Positions 1-7,619 of a stretch of 64,000 nucleotides of DNA are shown here, in pieces. Source of the stretch: Marinigracilibium pacificum. GTDB lineage: Bacteria > Bacteroidota > Bacteroidia > Cytophagales > Cyclobacteriaceae. The position numbers and the translations under genes were made by a program. Each line of letters begins with the position of its first letter. Within the stretch, counting starts at the first letter, position 1. The stretch is taken from assembly GCF_012926615.1 (NCBI RefSeq), contig NZ_JABBNU010000015.1, forward strand, positions 1 to 64,000. The letters are read 5' to 3'. The notes under the pieces were generated by a model. It searched no databases. It was given only the letters and a program-made list of their open reading frames with translations, and was not told where the DNA came from.

Positions 1-60
1 ACTTACCACTTGGTGGTAGGCTTTTGTCAGGTTCTTTGCATGTAGTACTTTCTCTATCAT
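1..60 (-). CDS. Group II intron reverse transcriptase/maturase, N-terminus (partial)
   Basis: The minus strand from position 60 encodes the 20 residues MIEKVLHAKNLTKAYHQVVS before the window ends. This fits the start of group II intron-encoded proteins, which typically begin MIEKVL followed by an A-Y-x-x-V motif. An in-frame stop lies two codons upstream of the ATG, which fixes the start. The gene lies in domain IV of intron A. The full protein would carry reverse transcriptase, maturase and possibly endonuclease parts and would drive splicing and retrotransposition. Whether it is complete cannot be seen. Confidence 0.8.
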   Translation of the reverse strand, partial: MIEKVLHAKNLTKAYHQVVS

Positions 61-568
61 TAAGTGTTAATCTTGTCCGCTTAAGTGAAGGCTATACCAG
101 TTTACTGGCATTCCAACACGAATTAAGACTCGTTTGACGTTCAGCCCTTCCCAACTTTGTGAGTCCTCTGTCGTTATCCGTTTCGGTGACAGCTCATTTG
201 CCTATTGGTACTATGGCTTACCGCAGAGCGGTACAGGTCCTGCTGACTTCTCAAACTAATATTGTTTGAGATCTCCCCAGGTAAGAGCAGATTCCTTCCT
301 CCGATTCCTGCGACATCTACCTAGTAAGGATTGTTGGTTACGGGCTTTGCAAAGATGTGCTTACTTACCCTCCTAATCAGGCCTCTGTATGTCGTTTCTG
401 TACGTCAGTACCGGATTTTGTAGTCTCGCTTCCTTCACTGCATACCTCACGGTAAACCAGCTTGCGACTTACTAACAGGCTTCACCAACTCGCCTGTAAG
501 GGACTTGCACCCTCTGGAATATTATGGTATATTCAACACCAAAAAAAAACTGCCCATGCTGGGCACAC
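1..568 (-). mobile_element. Group IIC intron A, 5' part (truncated by window edge)
   Basis: Read on the minus strand, this begins at 568 with GTGTGCCCAGCATGGGC, the 5' end of group IIC introns such as that of Oceanobacillus iheyensis. It continues with the domain I block AGGGTGCAAGTCCC, the CTTACCTGGGGAG block, and a conserved stretch ending in GTCAGCAG and CCATAGTACCAAT. A reverse transcriptase ORF opens at position 60. The 80 nt at 140-219 match 1291-1370 of the second intron at 77 of 80 positions. The 3' part (rest of ORF, domains V and VI) lies outside the window. It sits opposite to the plus-strand gene units and interrupts an attC-like palindrome whose right half is at 569-684. Confidence 0.85.
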
Positions 569-684
569 ACAGATGCTAAAAATCCATAGACTTACTGAAG
601 TATTTGCCAATGTTGTGAGGGTACGATACTTACCCGATATTTACTTATGTCCAGTCTACGGATTTTAGCTGGCCGTTGGCAGTA
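569..684 (+). repeat. attC-like palindrome, right half (interrupted by intron A)
   Basis: This stretch folds on itself. GCTAAAAATCCATAGAC (575-591) pairs with GTCTACGGATTTTAGC (654-669) with one bulge and one mismatch, and AAGTAT (598-603) pairs with ATACTT (626-631). It ends in TTAGCTGGCCGTTGGCAGTA, with GTTGGCA at 675-681. This is the layout of an integron attC site: extended stem, L' and R' boxes, and a GTT core next to the following cassette. The left R'' box would lie on the far side of intron A, outside the window. GTTGGCA only loosely fits the GTTRRRY consensus, so the attC call rests mostly on folding and context. Confidence 0.6.
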
Positions 685-730
685 ATGCAAAACAGACTAA
701 AACCATAAAAACGATTTAAAATTAGAACAA

Positions 731-1057
731 ATGAATTGGATAATATTAATAATTGCCGGACTCTTTGAAGTCGCATTTGCTGCTTGCTTGGGAAAAGCTA
801 AAGAAGCAACAGGAACTGAATCTACATATTGGTATGTTGGATTTGTGATTTGTTTAGCTATTAGTATGTTTTTACTTATAAAAGCGACTCAAGAATTGCC
901 GATTGGAACAGCTTACGCAGTTTGGACAGGAATTGGTGCAGTTGGGACAGTTCTAATTGGAATTCTAGTATTTAAAGAACCAGCAACCTTTTGGCGACTA
1001 TTTTTCATTACGACTTTAATTGCCTCAATTCTAGGACTGAAAGTAGTTTCACACTAA
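731..1057 (+). CDS. SMR-family exporter, Gdx/SugE type
   Basis: The 108-residue protein has four predicted membrane helices and the full length of the small multidrug resistance family. It has the essential membrane glutamate (Glu13 in GLFEVAFA) and the motif PIGTAYAVWTGIGAVGT, which is typical of the Gdx/SugE branch that exports guanidinium, rather than the EmrE branch. It probably works as a dual-topology dimer in the inner membrane. It stands alone between GTTGGCA (675-681) and TACTGCCAAT (1087-1096), which are inverted copies of each other, so it looks like a one-gene cassette. SMR genes are common integron cargo. Substrate is inferred from motif only. Confidence 0.88.
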   Translation: MNWIILIIAGLFEVAFAACLGKAKEATGTESTYWYVGFVICLAISMFLLIKATQELPIGTAYAVWTGIGAVGTVLIGILVFKEPATFWRLFFITTLIASILGLKVVSH

Positions 1058-1086
1058 AAAACACGAACTAAAAAAAGAAAAGCACA

Positions 1087-1762
1087 TACTGCCAATCGAG
1101 TAGGCGGCTGACAGTCCATTGACTGCCAGTGCGCCTCTCACACCACCGTACGTACGGGTGTCTCGTATACGGCGGTTTATTAAGCATACTGTAACCGCTC
1201 TTTACACCAGCTACAGCTTTGTCTTAGTTTAAGGTTAGGCTATGTAGCTTAAAAACCATCATTCCTAACCGAATTTCAGACTACCTAATATTCAGCCCTT
1301 CCCAACTTTGTGAGCCCTCTGTCGTTATCCGTTTAGGTGACAGCTCATTTGCCCATTGGTACTATGGCTTCTGCTGACTTCTCAAACTATAATAGCTTGA
1401 GATCTCCCTCGGTAAGACGAATATCCTTGTGCCTATTCCTGCTACATCTACCATTTCGGTATTTCCCTTTCCGGGCTTTGGACTTCAGTATGATGTGCTA
1501 CCTCATCCAACCTAATGGCCTCTATATGTAGTTTCTGTCCGTCTGTACAGACACCGCAGTCTGGCTTACTTCAGTTCCAGAATCACTTCTGACAACCTTG
1601 CCACTTGCTTTGCTTCCAGGAGTCACCCCAGCGCATCCGGGACTTTCACCCTTTGGAACACTCACATTCATGAGTTATATTCGCCATTCAAGGCACACAC
1701 AGTAGCTAATCGTCATACCCCACCCCGAGGGATGGTGTTCGCCGCTTAGCCTTGACGTTGGT
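1087..1762 (+). repeat. attC-like site split by intron B
   Basis: Removing intron B (1100-1697) joins 1087-1099 to 1698-1762 into a 78-nt imperfect palindrome. TACTGCCAATC pairs with GACGTTGGTA at the ends. AGCTAATCG then pairs with CGCTTAGCC, and CATACCCCACCC with GGGATGGTGTTCG around a short loop. Order and spacing match R''-L''...L'-R' of attC sites. The right half begins ACAGTAGCTAA, close to ACAGATGCTAA at intron A, so both introns entered the same place in the fold. The reconstructed minus-strand target is ACTGT/TCGATT, similar to the TTGT/T target known for attC-specific group IIC introns. Confidence 0.65.
1100..1697 (-). mobile_element. Group IIC intron B, ORF-less
   Basis: On the minus strand the element runs from GTGTGCC (1697) through the domain I motif AAGGGTGAAAGTCCC to a domain V hairpin at 1176-1142 (ACCGCCGTATACG paired with CGTACGGTGGT) and a domain VI hairpin ending CCGCCTAC at 1100. 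At 598 nt it holds the ribozyme only: the reverse transcriptase gene has been lost from domain IV. It shares 77 of 80 nt with intron A at 1291-1370, so A's protein could in principle act on it in trans. No splicing data can be read from sequence; the ends are assigned by motif and may be off by 1-2 nt. Confidence 0.82.
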
Positions 1763-1781
1763 AAAAATTAGAAAATCAGTA

Positions 1782-2390
1782 ATGAAACAATTTAATAATG
1801 TTGAGTATTCTAAACCAATAGAATTATTTGGGCTTTTAATTTCAACATTTATCCTATTTTTTCTGCTACTTAGAGCCTTTTCTATATTTCTTTCTGATTC
1901 TATTTTCAGTTTAATTATTTCTTTATCTGGATCTATTATATTCTATATTCTATTAAAAAAGAGAATTATCAAAAAAGCTGATTTTTTAGTATCTAATAAA
2001 AGCCTTAAGTGGAATAATAATGAAATAGAATACTCAAAAATCTTATGGTACAGAATTAATTGGATGAAGGGAGCTTCCATTAAACTCAAACTAGTTGATG
2101 GATCGGTATTTAGATTAAGTGCAAATAGTACTTTCATTAATTCTGAAGACTTTATAAAGTTAGCTCAGCATTTAGATAAAAAACTAATTACTTATGGAGA
2201 TGAAAAAATTATAAGAAAAAATTCTTTCGGAGAATCAAAGAGTGGATTCATTATTATGATTTCACTTACAATTATATTAATCGGTTTAACAATTTTCAAA
2301 ATCACTAATGATAAAGAATTTAATATATCGAATATTGGATTAATAATTATTAGTTTATCTACTTTATGGAGTGGAATTAAATTAAAATAA
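1782..2390 (+). CDS. Membrane protein with PH-like central domain, unknown function
   Basis: This 202-residue protein has a hydrophobic hairpin at about residues 15-55, a soluble beta-rich middle (about 60-145) of the kind seen in bacterial PH-like/YcxB proteins, and two more membrane helices at the end. The frame is open from a TTG at 1752, but that codon lies in the attC-like end GTTGGTA (1756-1762), so the ATG at 1782 is preferred. Inverted boxes GTTGGTA and TACCAAC (2396-2402) frame the gene, as in a cassette. The family is not recognised with certainty. Confidence 0.65.
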   Translation: MKQFNNVEYSKPIELFGLLISTFILFFLLLRAFSIFLSDSIFSLIISLSGSIIFYILLKKRIIKKADFLVSNKSLKWNNNEIEYSKILWYRINWMKGASIKLKLVDGSVFRLSANSTFINSEDFIKLAQHLDKKLITYGDEKIIRKNSFGESKSGFIIMISLTIILIGLTIFKITNDKEFNISNIGLIIISLSTLWSGIKLK

Positions 2391-2395
2391 CATTT

Positions 2396-2500
2396 TACCA
2401 ACAACATGTATGCAGTTATGGCGGCTGTAGAGTCACCTCAAGCGCCGGATTCTCGCTGGATTTCACTGGCCTATCGGACGCGAAATCGGCACGATAATCC
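2396..2500 (+). repeat. Cassette tail repeat 1 with palindrome
   Basis: TACCAAC at 2396-2402 is the exact reverse complement of GTTGGTA at 1756-1762. AAC is followed after 12 nt by GTTATGGCGGCTGTAGAGTC. The 37 nt at 2414-2450 match 3674-3710 at 32 of 37 positions. An imperfect palindrome follows: GGATTCTCGCTGGATTTC (2447-2464) against GAAATCGGCACGATAATCC (2482-2500). This may be a second type of recombination site or a degraded attC. No clear GTT core is seen just before the next gene. Confidence 0.5.
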
Positions 2501-2541
2501 GCCCCAAACTCAATAAGGTAATGTAGTAGCCAATTTAAGAA

Positions 2542-2898
2542 ATGACAAAATTCCGATTGACTTTAGTAACAGAAAACCAAAAATCTATTGAAAAAGGAAA
2601 AAAATTTGCGGAACTGATTTGCAAAACTCTAAATCATAAAAACGGATATGAAATTTCAAAATATGAAAAGTTTGAAAATTCATATAGAATCGAAATTAGT
2701 GGACATATAGTGGACAAAAAAAACTCTGTTACGGAATCAATCGAATTAACTGACCGAATATGCTCACTTTGGATTGTGACTTATAAACGAGCCGAAAATA
2801 ATATTGAATTAATGTTTAATAAATCGGACTTTTCTAATTTCCTGAGAAATGAATTTAATGTGCTAAACTGGGCGGAATTTGGAATTGAAAACGAATAA
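2542..2898 (+). CDS. Small hypothetical protein
   Basis: The 118-residue soluble protein is lysine- and glutamate-rich, with no signal peptide, membrane helix or motif that I recognise. It contains one cysteine in the first third and one in the middle, and mixed alpha/beta character. It sits alone on the plus strand between two palindromic tails and so looks like another one-gene cassette. No function is proposed. The ATG at 2542 is the first start in the open frame; no ribosome binding site supports it, which is usual in this phylum. Confidence 0.55.
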   Translation: MTKFRLTLVTENQKSIEKGKKFAELICKTLNHKNGYEISKYEKFENSYRIEISGHIVDKKNSVTESIELTDRICSLWIVTYKRAENNIELMFNKSDFSNFLRNEFNVLNWAEFGIENE

Positions 2899-2901
2899 AA
2901 A

Positions 2902-2979
2902 ACTGACTAAACCATTTTATAACTGCAATTACGTCGGATTCGACTACGCCCGAATCCTCTAGTAATTGAGAGCGTCAGT
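2902..2979 (+). repeat. Nested palindrome after the small cassette gene
   Basis: Three nested inverted pairs are visible: ACTGAC (2902-2907) with GTCAGT (2974-2979), CAATTAC (2926-2932) with GTAATTG (2962-2968), and GGATTCG (2936-2942) with CGAATCC (2951-2957). The result is a 78-nt extended stem with internal loops, the general shape of an attC site. It lacks a run of T after the stem, so it is not an ordinary intrinsic terminator. Confidence 0.5.
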
Positions 2980-3049
2980 GCTAAACCAAAAAAAAACACA
3001 TTTTAACCCGTAACTAACGTTTATACAAGACCGTCACTCAGAATAAGAG

Positions 3050-3652
3050 ATGAAACAGCAATTAATATTAGTAATATTCATTTCCATTTATTGGACAACT
3101 TTTTCTCAAAATTCCAACCAAATAAAATCTGGAGTATATGGTTATGGAACTTTGAAAATTGCAGTCGATGAAGAAAGTGATTCAATTTCTGGGTATTTTC
3201 AAAATTCGATTAATAGAAGTGGTAATTGGGATTGTAGATTCTATTTTAAAGGAAAATTAGAAAATGACACCTTCAATATCACATTAGGTAGTATATCTGA
3301 TTTCCCAGTTAGAATTGAACCTGTTAAAGGGAAAATTTATGGAAAAAATGACCAAATCACCCTAAAATTATCAGATGCATTTGATGCAGATTGTTGGAGG
3401 GTGATTCAAGGGGCTGAATATTCTGGATTTAGTTTTCCCTTAGATACCGAAAAAAACTGGACATCTATTGAAATAATTAAAGAGAAAACATATTTCTATA
3501 GTCAACCAAGCTATGAGAATAAATCAAATTCATACGTAATTGAAAATGATCTGATTTTTATTTCTGACAAAAATAATGGATGGTTATTTGGCGAATATCA
3601 TGGTAAAGTCATTACTAAAGGATGGATACAAAACGGATCTATAAAAAAATAA
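3050..3652 (+). CDS. Exported hypothetical protein
   Basis: The 200-residue protein starts with a signal peptide (hydrophobic stretch ending near residue 19, FSQ). The mature part is beta-rich with two halves: residues about 25-120 contain repeated strand patterns, and about 140-200 look like an SH3-type fold (YFYSQPSYENKSNSYV, then GWLFGEYHGKVITKGWI). It is probably periplasmic or secreted. It is the last plus-strand unit of the accessory region and is followed by the second copy of the cassette tail. Function unknown. Confidence 0.6.
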   Translation: MKQQLILVIFISIYWTTFSQNSNQIKSGVYGYGTLKIAVDEESDSISGYFQNSINRSGNWDCRFYFKGKLENDTFNITLGSISDFPVRIEPVKGKIYGKNDQITLKLSDAFDADCWRVIQGAEYSGFSFPLDTEKNWTSIEIIKEKTYFYSQPSYENKSNSYVIENDLIFISDKNNGWLFGEYHGKVITKGWIQNGSIKK

Positions 3653-3659
3653 AGCAGGT

Positions 3660-3710
3660 AACAGTATTAATGAAGTTATGTCGGCTTTAAAGTCAGCTCA
3701 AGCGCTGGAT
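3660..3710 (+). repeat. Cassette tail repeat 2
   Basis: AAC at 3660-3662 is followed after exactly 12 nt by GTTATGTCGGCTTTAAAGTC, as in tail 1. The block 3674-3710 matches 2414-2450 at 32 of 37 positions. Here the palindromic extension of tail 1 is missing and the sequence passes into AT-rich DNA, so this may be the right boundary of the accessory region. Confidence 0.5.
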
Positions 3711-3720
3711 CACTCAGAAT

Positions 3721-4158
3721 TATTAACATTACTATAATCTTTTTATTTGGCCAGGCTTTCGTTCGAACCTGCAACACGTGGGACAAAAATACTTTTAAAT
3801 GTCTATTCATAAATTTAAACCCCAAAAACCATCTCCCCTGCTTTAAAAGTAGACTTTTTAATAACTACCTATTCAATCATGCCTAAAAAGGGATTATAAT
3901 TAACACGGCTAAAAGGTTAAATTGATAACGGATCAAAAAATATCATTAAAAATTTGGTAAGTAATAAATGAACCACTTTTTTAATAACCAATTTACTTAT
4001 TGCCATAAACTCCTTTATTGATCAATAACTGTAATATCAAATTCATTAAGCCTTATTAATAAGATTAAGAATTATAATCATTGGAAATTTTAAGTATTGA
4101 AAACAGTTGCCAGCAATTCCAGGAGATATGAAAATATTGGTCTGAAAAAATTCTATAA
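3721..4158. other. Intergenic region between cassette region and gluconate operon
   Basis: No credible gene is seen. The sequence is AT-rich and must hold the promoter of the gntK-gnd fusion, but I cannot place a convincing TTG/TAnnTTTG pair. A short palindrome CAGG...CCTG around TTCGTTCGAA lies near 3751-3770. Confidence 0.4.
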
Positions 4159-6048
4159 ATGACAAATACAATTTCCCGGATTTATATCATAATGGGTGTA
4201 TCTGGTGTTGGCAAAACAACCATTGGTGAGCTTTTGGCCAAAAAATTGGGACTTCCTTTTTTTGATGGAGACGATTATCATCCTGACCAAAATATAAAAA
4301 AGATGGCTGATGGTCAACCATTAAATGATATGGACAGGGAAGGTTGGCTTAAAAGTCTTAATGTTTTAGCTAAAGATCAGGCACAGAAATCAGGGTGTGT
4401 TATCGCATGTTCTGCCTTAAAAGGAAAGTATAGAAACTTACTGGAAGGTGGGTTAAGTAATCCTCCTCAATGGATTTATCTAGAGGGAAGCTTTACACTA
4501 ATTTCAGAACGATTAAAAGAAAGAAAAGGGCATTTTATGCCATCCGGTTTACTTCAATCTCAATTTGACACCCTGGAAATACCAGAAAATGCATTCACTC
4601 TAAATATAGAACACCCTCCGGAAATATTAACAGAAATGATCATTCAGCGTTTTAAAGACCAGGCTGAATTCGGTTTAATTGGCCTGGGAGTCATGGGCAA
4701 AAGCCTATGTCGTAATTTTGCTTCAAAAGGAGTAACAATATCAATGTATAACAGACATGTTCCCTGGAAGGAAGAAAATATTGCTATAAATTTCAAAAGA
4801 CAGTTTAAAGAACTGGATAATGCATTGGCATTTGATGAAATACCTAACTTTGTAAGCTCCCTGCAGCAACCCCGGAAAATATTTCTGATGGTAAATGCCG
4901 GACCGGCAATTGATAATGTCATCAAGGAATTAACGCCTTATCTGGCAAAAAATGACATCATTATTGATGGTGGCAACTCCCACTATGAAGACACTTCCGA
5001 AAGAGAAAAAATCTTATCTGAAAAAGGTATCAGTTTTATAGGTTGCGGAGTTTCGGGTGGAGAAAAAGGTGCTTTAGAAGGACCGTCGATTATGCCTGGA
5101 GGTAATCGGAAAGCCTTTCAAGAAGTAAAGACATATCTGGAAAAAATTGCAGCTAAAGATAAAAGTGGTAATGCTTGCTGTACTTATATTGGGAAATCGG
5201 GTAGCGGACATTTCACAAAAATGGTGCATAATGGTATTGAATATGCTGAGATGCAGTTACTGGCTGAGTTATATCAAATATTCAAAACTAAAGGCTACAC
5301 GCCTAATGAAATTGCTAATATCCTTTCTGAATCCGAAGCAGAAATGCAAAGCTATTTACTGGAGATCACTATTGATATTTTACGAAAAAAAGAAGGAGAT
5401 CACTTCCTTATTGACAAAATTCTGGATAAAGCTGGCAATAAAGGTACCGGGAACTGGACAACAATTGCCTCTGCAAAATTAGGAATACCATCTACGCTTA
5501 TCGCAGGCTCATTATTTGCCAGATATATATCTGCATTTAAAGATGAAAGAATAAGGATGGAGAGTATTGTGCCTTCCGAAATAAATACTATCAACATCAA
5601 TGATGATATCATTTTAGAAGCCTATCAATTAGGTAGAATCATTAATCATATACAAGGTTTTAAACTACTTAAGGAAGCCTCAAAATCATACAATTGGTCA
5701 CTTGATTTAAGCGAAATTGCCAGGATATGGACTAATGGATGTATTATAAGGTCTTCGCTAATGGAAAAACTGGTGGATATTCTTAGGAATGAGGATGAGC
5801 TAATTCTCAATACAGAGATAATTTCTTCAATTAAAAATTTAAAACCTTCTCTTACAAAGGTGGTAGCCAGATGCATAGAAAGCAACTTGCCTGTCCATTG
5901 TTTGAGTGAGTCTATTAATTATCTAAATGGAATTTCACAGGCCAATTCACCCGCTAACCTGATACAGGCACAAAGAGATTATTTTGGCGCTCATACTTAT
6001 CAAAGAGTGGATGATAAAACAGGCAGCTCTCATCACACAGAATGGTAA
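4159..6048 (+). CDS. Fused gluconokinase / 6-phosphogluconate dehydrogenase
   Basis: Residues 1-165 are a GntK-type gluconokinase: P-loop GVSGVGKTT at 13-21, then DGDDYHP and the DREGWL region. From residue 171 a full 6-phosphogluconate dehydrogenase follows: NAD(P)-binding GLIGLGVMG (172-180), GNSHYEDT, the substrate loop GVSGGEKGALEGPSIMPGG, the catalytic region KMVHNGIEYAEMQ, and the C-terminal QRDYFGAHTYQR...HTEW. One chain would phosphorylate gluconate and oxidatively decarboxylate the product to ribulose 5-phosphate with NAD(P)H. These are normally two proteins. The permease gene begins 14 bp downstream. The reading frame is continuous across the junction and both halves keep their motifs, so it is not a sequencing artefact on its face. 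Confidence 0.9.
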   Translation: MTNTISRIYIIMGVSGVGKTTIGELLAKKLGLPFFDGDDYHPDQNIKKMADGQPLNDMDREGWLKSLNVLAKDQAQKSGCVIACSALKGKYRNLLEGGLSNPPQWIYLEGSFTLISERLKERKGHFMPSGLLQSQFDTLEIPENAFTLNIEHPPEILTEMIIQRFKDQAEFGLIGLGVMGKSLCRNFASKGVTISMYNRHVPWKEENIAINFKRQFKELDNALAFDEIPNFVSSLQQPRKIFLMVNAGPAIDNVIKELTPYLAKNDIIIDGGNSHYEDTSEREKILSEKGISFIGCGVSGGEKGALEGPSIMPGGNRKAFQEVKTYLEKIAAKDKSGNACCTYIGKSGSGHFTKMVHNGIEYAEMQLLAELYQIFKTKGYTPNEIANILSESEAEMQSYLLEITIDILRKKEGDHFLIDKILDKAGNKGTGNWTTIASAKLGIPSTLIAGSLFARYISAFKDERIRMESIVPSEINTININDDIILEAYQLGRIINHIQGFKLLKEASKSYNWSLDLSEIARIWTNGCIIRSSLMEKLVDILRNEDELILNTEIISSIKNLKPSLTKVVARCIESNLPVHCLSESINYLNGISQANSPANLIQAQRDYFGAHTYQRVDDKTGSSHHTEW

Positions 6049-6061
6049 AATCAACTTGAAT

Positions 6062-7414
6062 ATGGATTACAATTTACTTTTAGCAGTTTTTACAGGGATA
6101 GCCGTATTATTGATTTTAATACTTAAAGTAAAACTACATGCTTTTCCCTCACTACTAATTGCAAGTATTACTGTTGGTGTGCTGGCGGGACTTGAGCCAA
6201 TTGCGATTATGGATACCATAAACCAGGGCATGGCCAACACCTTGGGTTTCGTTGCTACGGTTGTTGGACTTGGCGCAATGTTTGGAGCCATTCTTGAGCA
6301 TTCTGGAGGAGCCAAAATCGTTGCTGATTTCCTGATAAAGAAATTTGGAGTTAAAAATGCTTCCGGAGCCATGGCAGTGGCAGGATTTATAATCGCTATA
6401 CCTGTATTTTTTGAGGTTGGTTTTATATTGTTAGTACCCATGATCTATGCGTTGCATAAGCAGACCGGTAAATCATTGTTAGTTTTTGCACTTCCACTTT
6501 TAGCTGGTCTGGCAGTAACCCATGCATTTATGCCACCAACCCCGGGTCCAATTGCTGTAGCCGATATTATTGGTGCTGATTTAGGTTGGGTTATTTTAAT
6601 TGGAGGACTTGTTGGCTTGCCCTCAGCAATCATTGGAGGTATACTTTATGGTAAATTTATTGGCAACAAGATTTTTATCGGATTACCAGCTTTATCTAAT
6701 ATTAATAATTCAGTTAGCGAGGAAAACAACAAAAAACAGCCCAATATTTATACCATATTAGTAATCATTGGTATTCCGATCTTTCTAATTCTCCTTAGTA
6801 CTTTTAATAGTAGCGGATTACTACCTGTATCAAACCAGGCATTTAGTAAAGCTATAACCTTAATAGGACACCCCTTTGCAGCATTAATCATAGCTAATAT
6901 TGTAGCATGGTATTTATTAGGGATCAAATTAGGTTTCACTAAAGAAGAATTACTGGATATCAGTACCAAATCATTGGGTCCTGCTGGCTTGATTATTTTA
7001 ATCACAGGAGCTGGCGGTGTATTTAAGCAGGTTTTAGTAAATACGGGTGCCGGTGAAATGCTAGCCAATAATTTATCTGAGATAGGTTTTCCAGTTTTGA
7101 TTTTTGCATTTATTGTAGCTCTTTTGATTAGAATAATGCAAGGATCATCTACGGTAGCGATGATTACTGCTGCCGGATTAGTTTCACCATTAATTATGGA
7201 TGATACAAGTAGCTTTAGTCTGGCATGCCTGGTGATTGCTATTGCTGCAGGTGGCACGTTTATGTCGCATGTAAACGATAGTGGCTTTTGGATGGTAAAG
7301 GAGCTGCTAGGAATAACAGAGAAACAAACTTTTAAAACCTGGACTATAATGACTGGCATAATAGCTGTTTCCGGGTTTATTATGGTTATGCTAATACATT
7401 CTCTCTTTCAGTGA
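6062..7414 (+). CDS. Gluconate:H+ symporter, GntP family
   Basis: The 450-residue inner-membrane protein has about 12 hydrophobic helices and GntP family features: HAFPSLLIAS near the start, the region EHSGGAKIVADFLIKKFG, HAFMPPTPGP, and the C-terminal GTFMSHVNDSGFWMVKE. The open frame extends upstream to 5984 inside the dehydrogenase gene, but the ATG at 6062 gives the usual family length and start. It forms an operon with the gntK-gnd fusion, so uptake, phosphorylation and oxidation of gluconate are encoded together. No GntR-type regulator is adjacent. Confidence 0.9.
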   Translation: MDYNLLLAVFTGIAVLLILILKVKLHAFPSLLIASITVGVLAGLEPIAIMDTINQGMANTLGFVATVVGLGAMFGAILEHSGGAKIVADFLIKKFGVKNASGAMAVAGFIIAIPVFFEVGFILLVPMIYALHKQTGKSLLVFALPLLAGLAVTHAFMPPTPGPIAVADIIGADLGWVILIGGLVGLPSAIIGGILYGKFIGNKIFIGLPALSNINNSVSEENNKKQPNIYTILVIIGIPIFLILLSTFNSSGLLPVSNQAFSKAITLIGHPFAALIIANIVAWYLLGIKLGFTKEELLDISTKSLGPAGLIILITGAGGVFKQVLVNTGAGEMLANNLSEIGFPVLIFAFIVALLIRIMQGSSTVAMITAAGLVSPLIMDDTSSFSLACLVIAIAAGGTFMSHVNDSGFWMVKELLGITEKQTFKTWTIMTGIIAVSGFIMVMLIHSLFQ

Positions 7415-7619
7415 AATTTTCATATTTCATAATAAATTTTAGTTGGAAACGACAACTTTGGTCAACAAAAATAAATATTAACAAAAATAACAACGATTTA
7501 TTTAGGTGGTAAAAGATTTAAATTTAGATTGTAATTCCTTTGTTAGAGAGCATCAAAATGTGAAAAGGAGTAGAAATATTAGAAAAGCAAATAGCTAAGA
7601 AATAAAAAAGTGAATTATA

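Noticed and set aside
462-668. Plus-strand ORF of 68 codons across the intron A end
   Set aside because: It runs antisense to the 5' end of the group IIC intron and through the attC-like palindrome; the peptide has no protein-like features.
1337-1531. Plus-strand ORF of 64 codons
   Set aside because: It lies antisense in ribozyme sequence of intron B that is shared with intron A, so conservation is explained by RNA.
3740-3790. tRNA-like T arm (TTCGTTCGAACCTG)
   Set aside because: The arm cannot be extended to an acceptor stem or anticodon arm on either strand; it is only a short palindrome.
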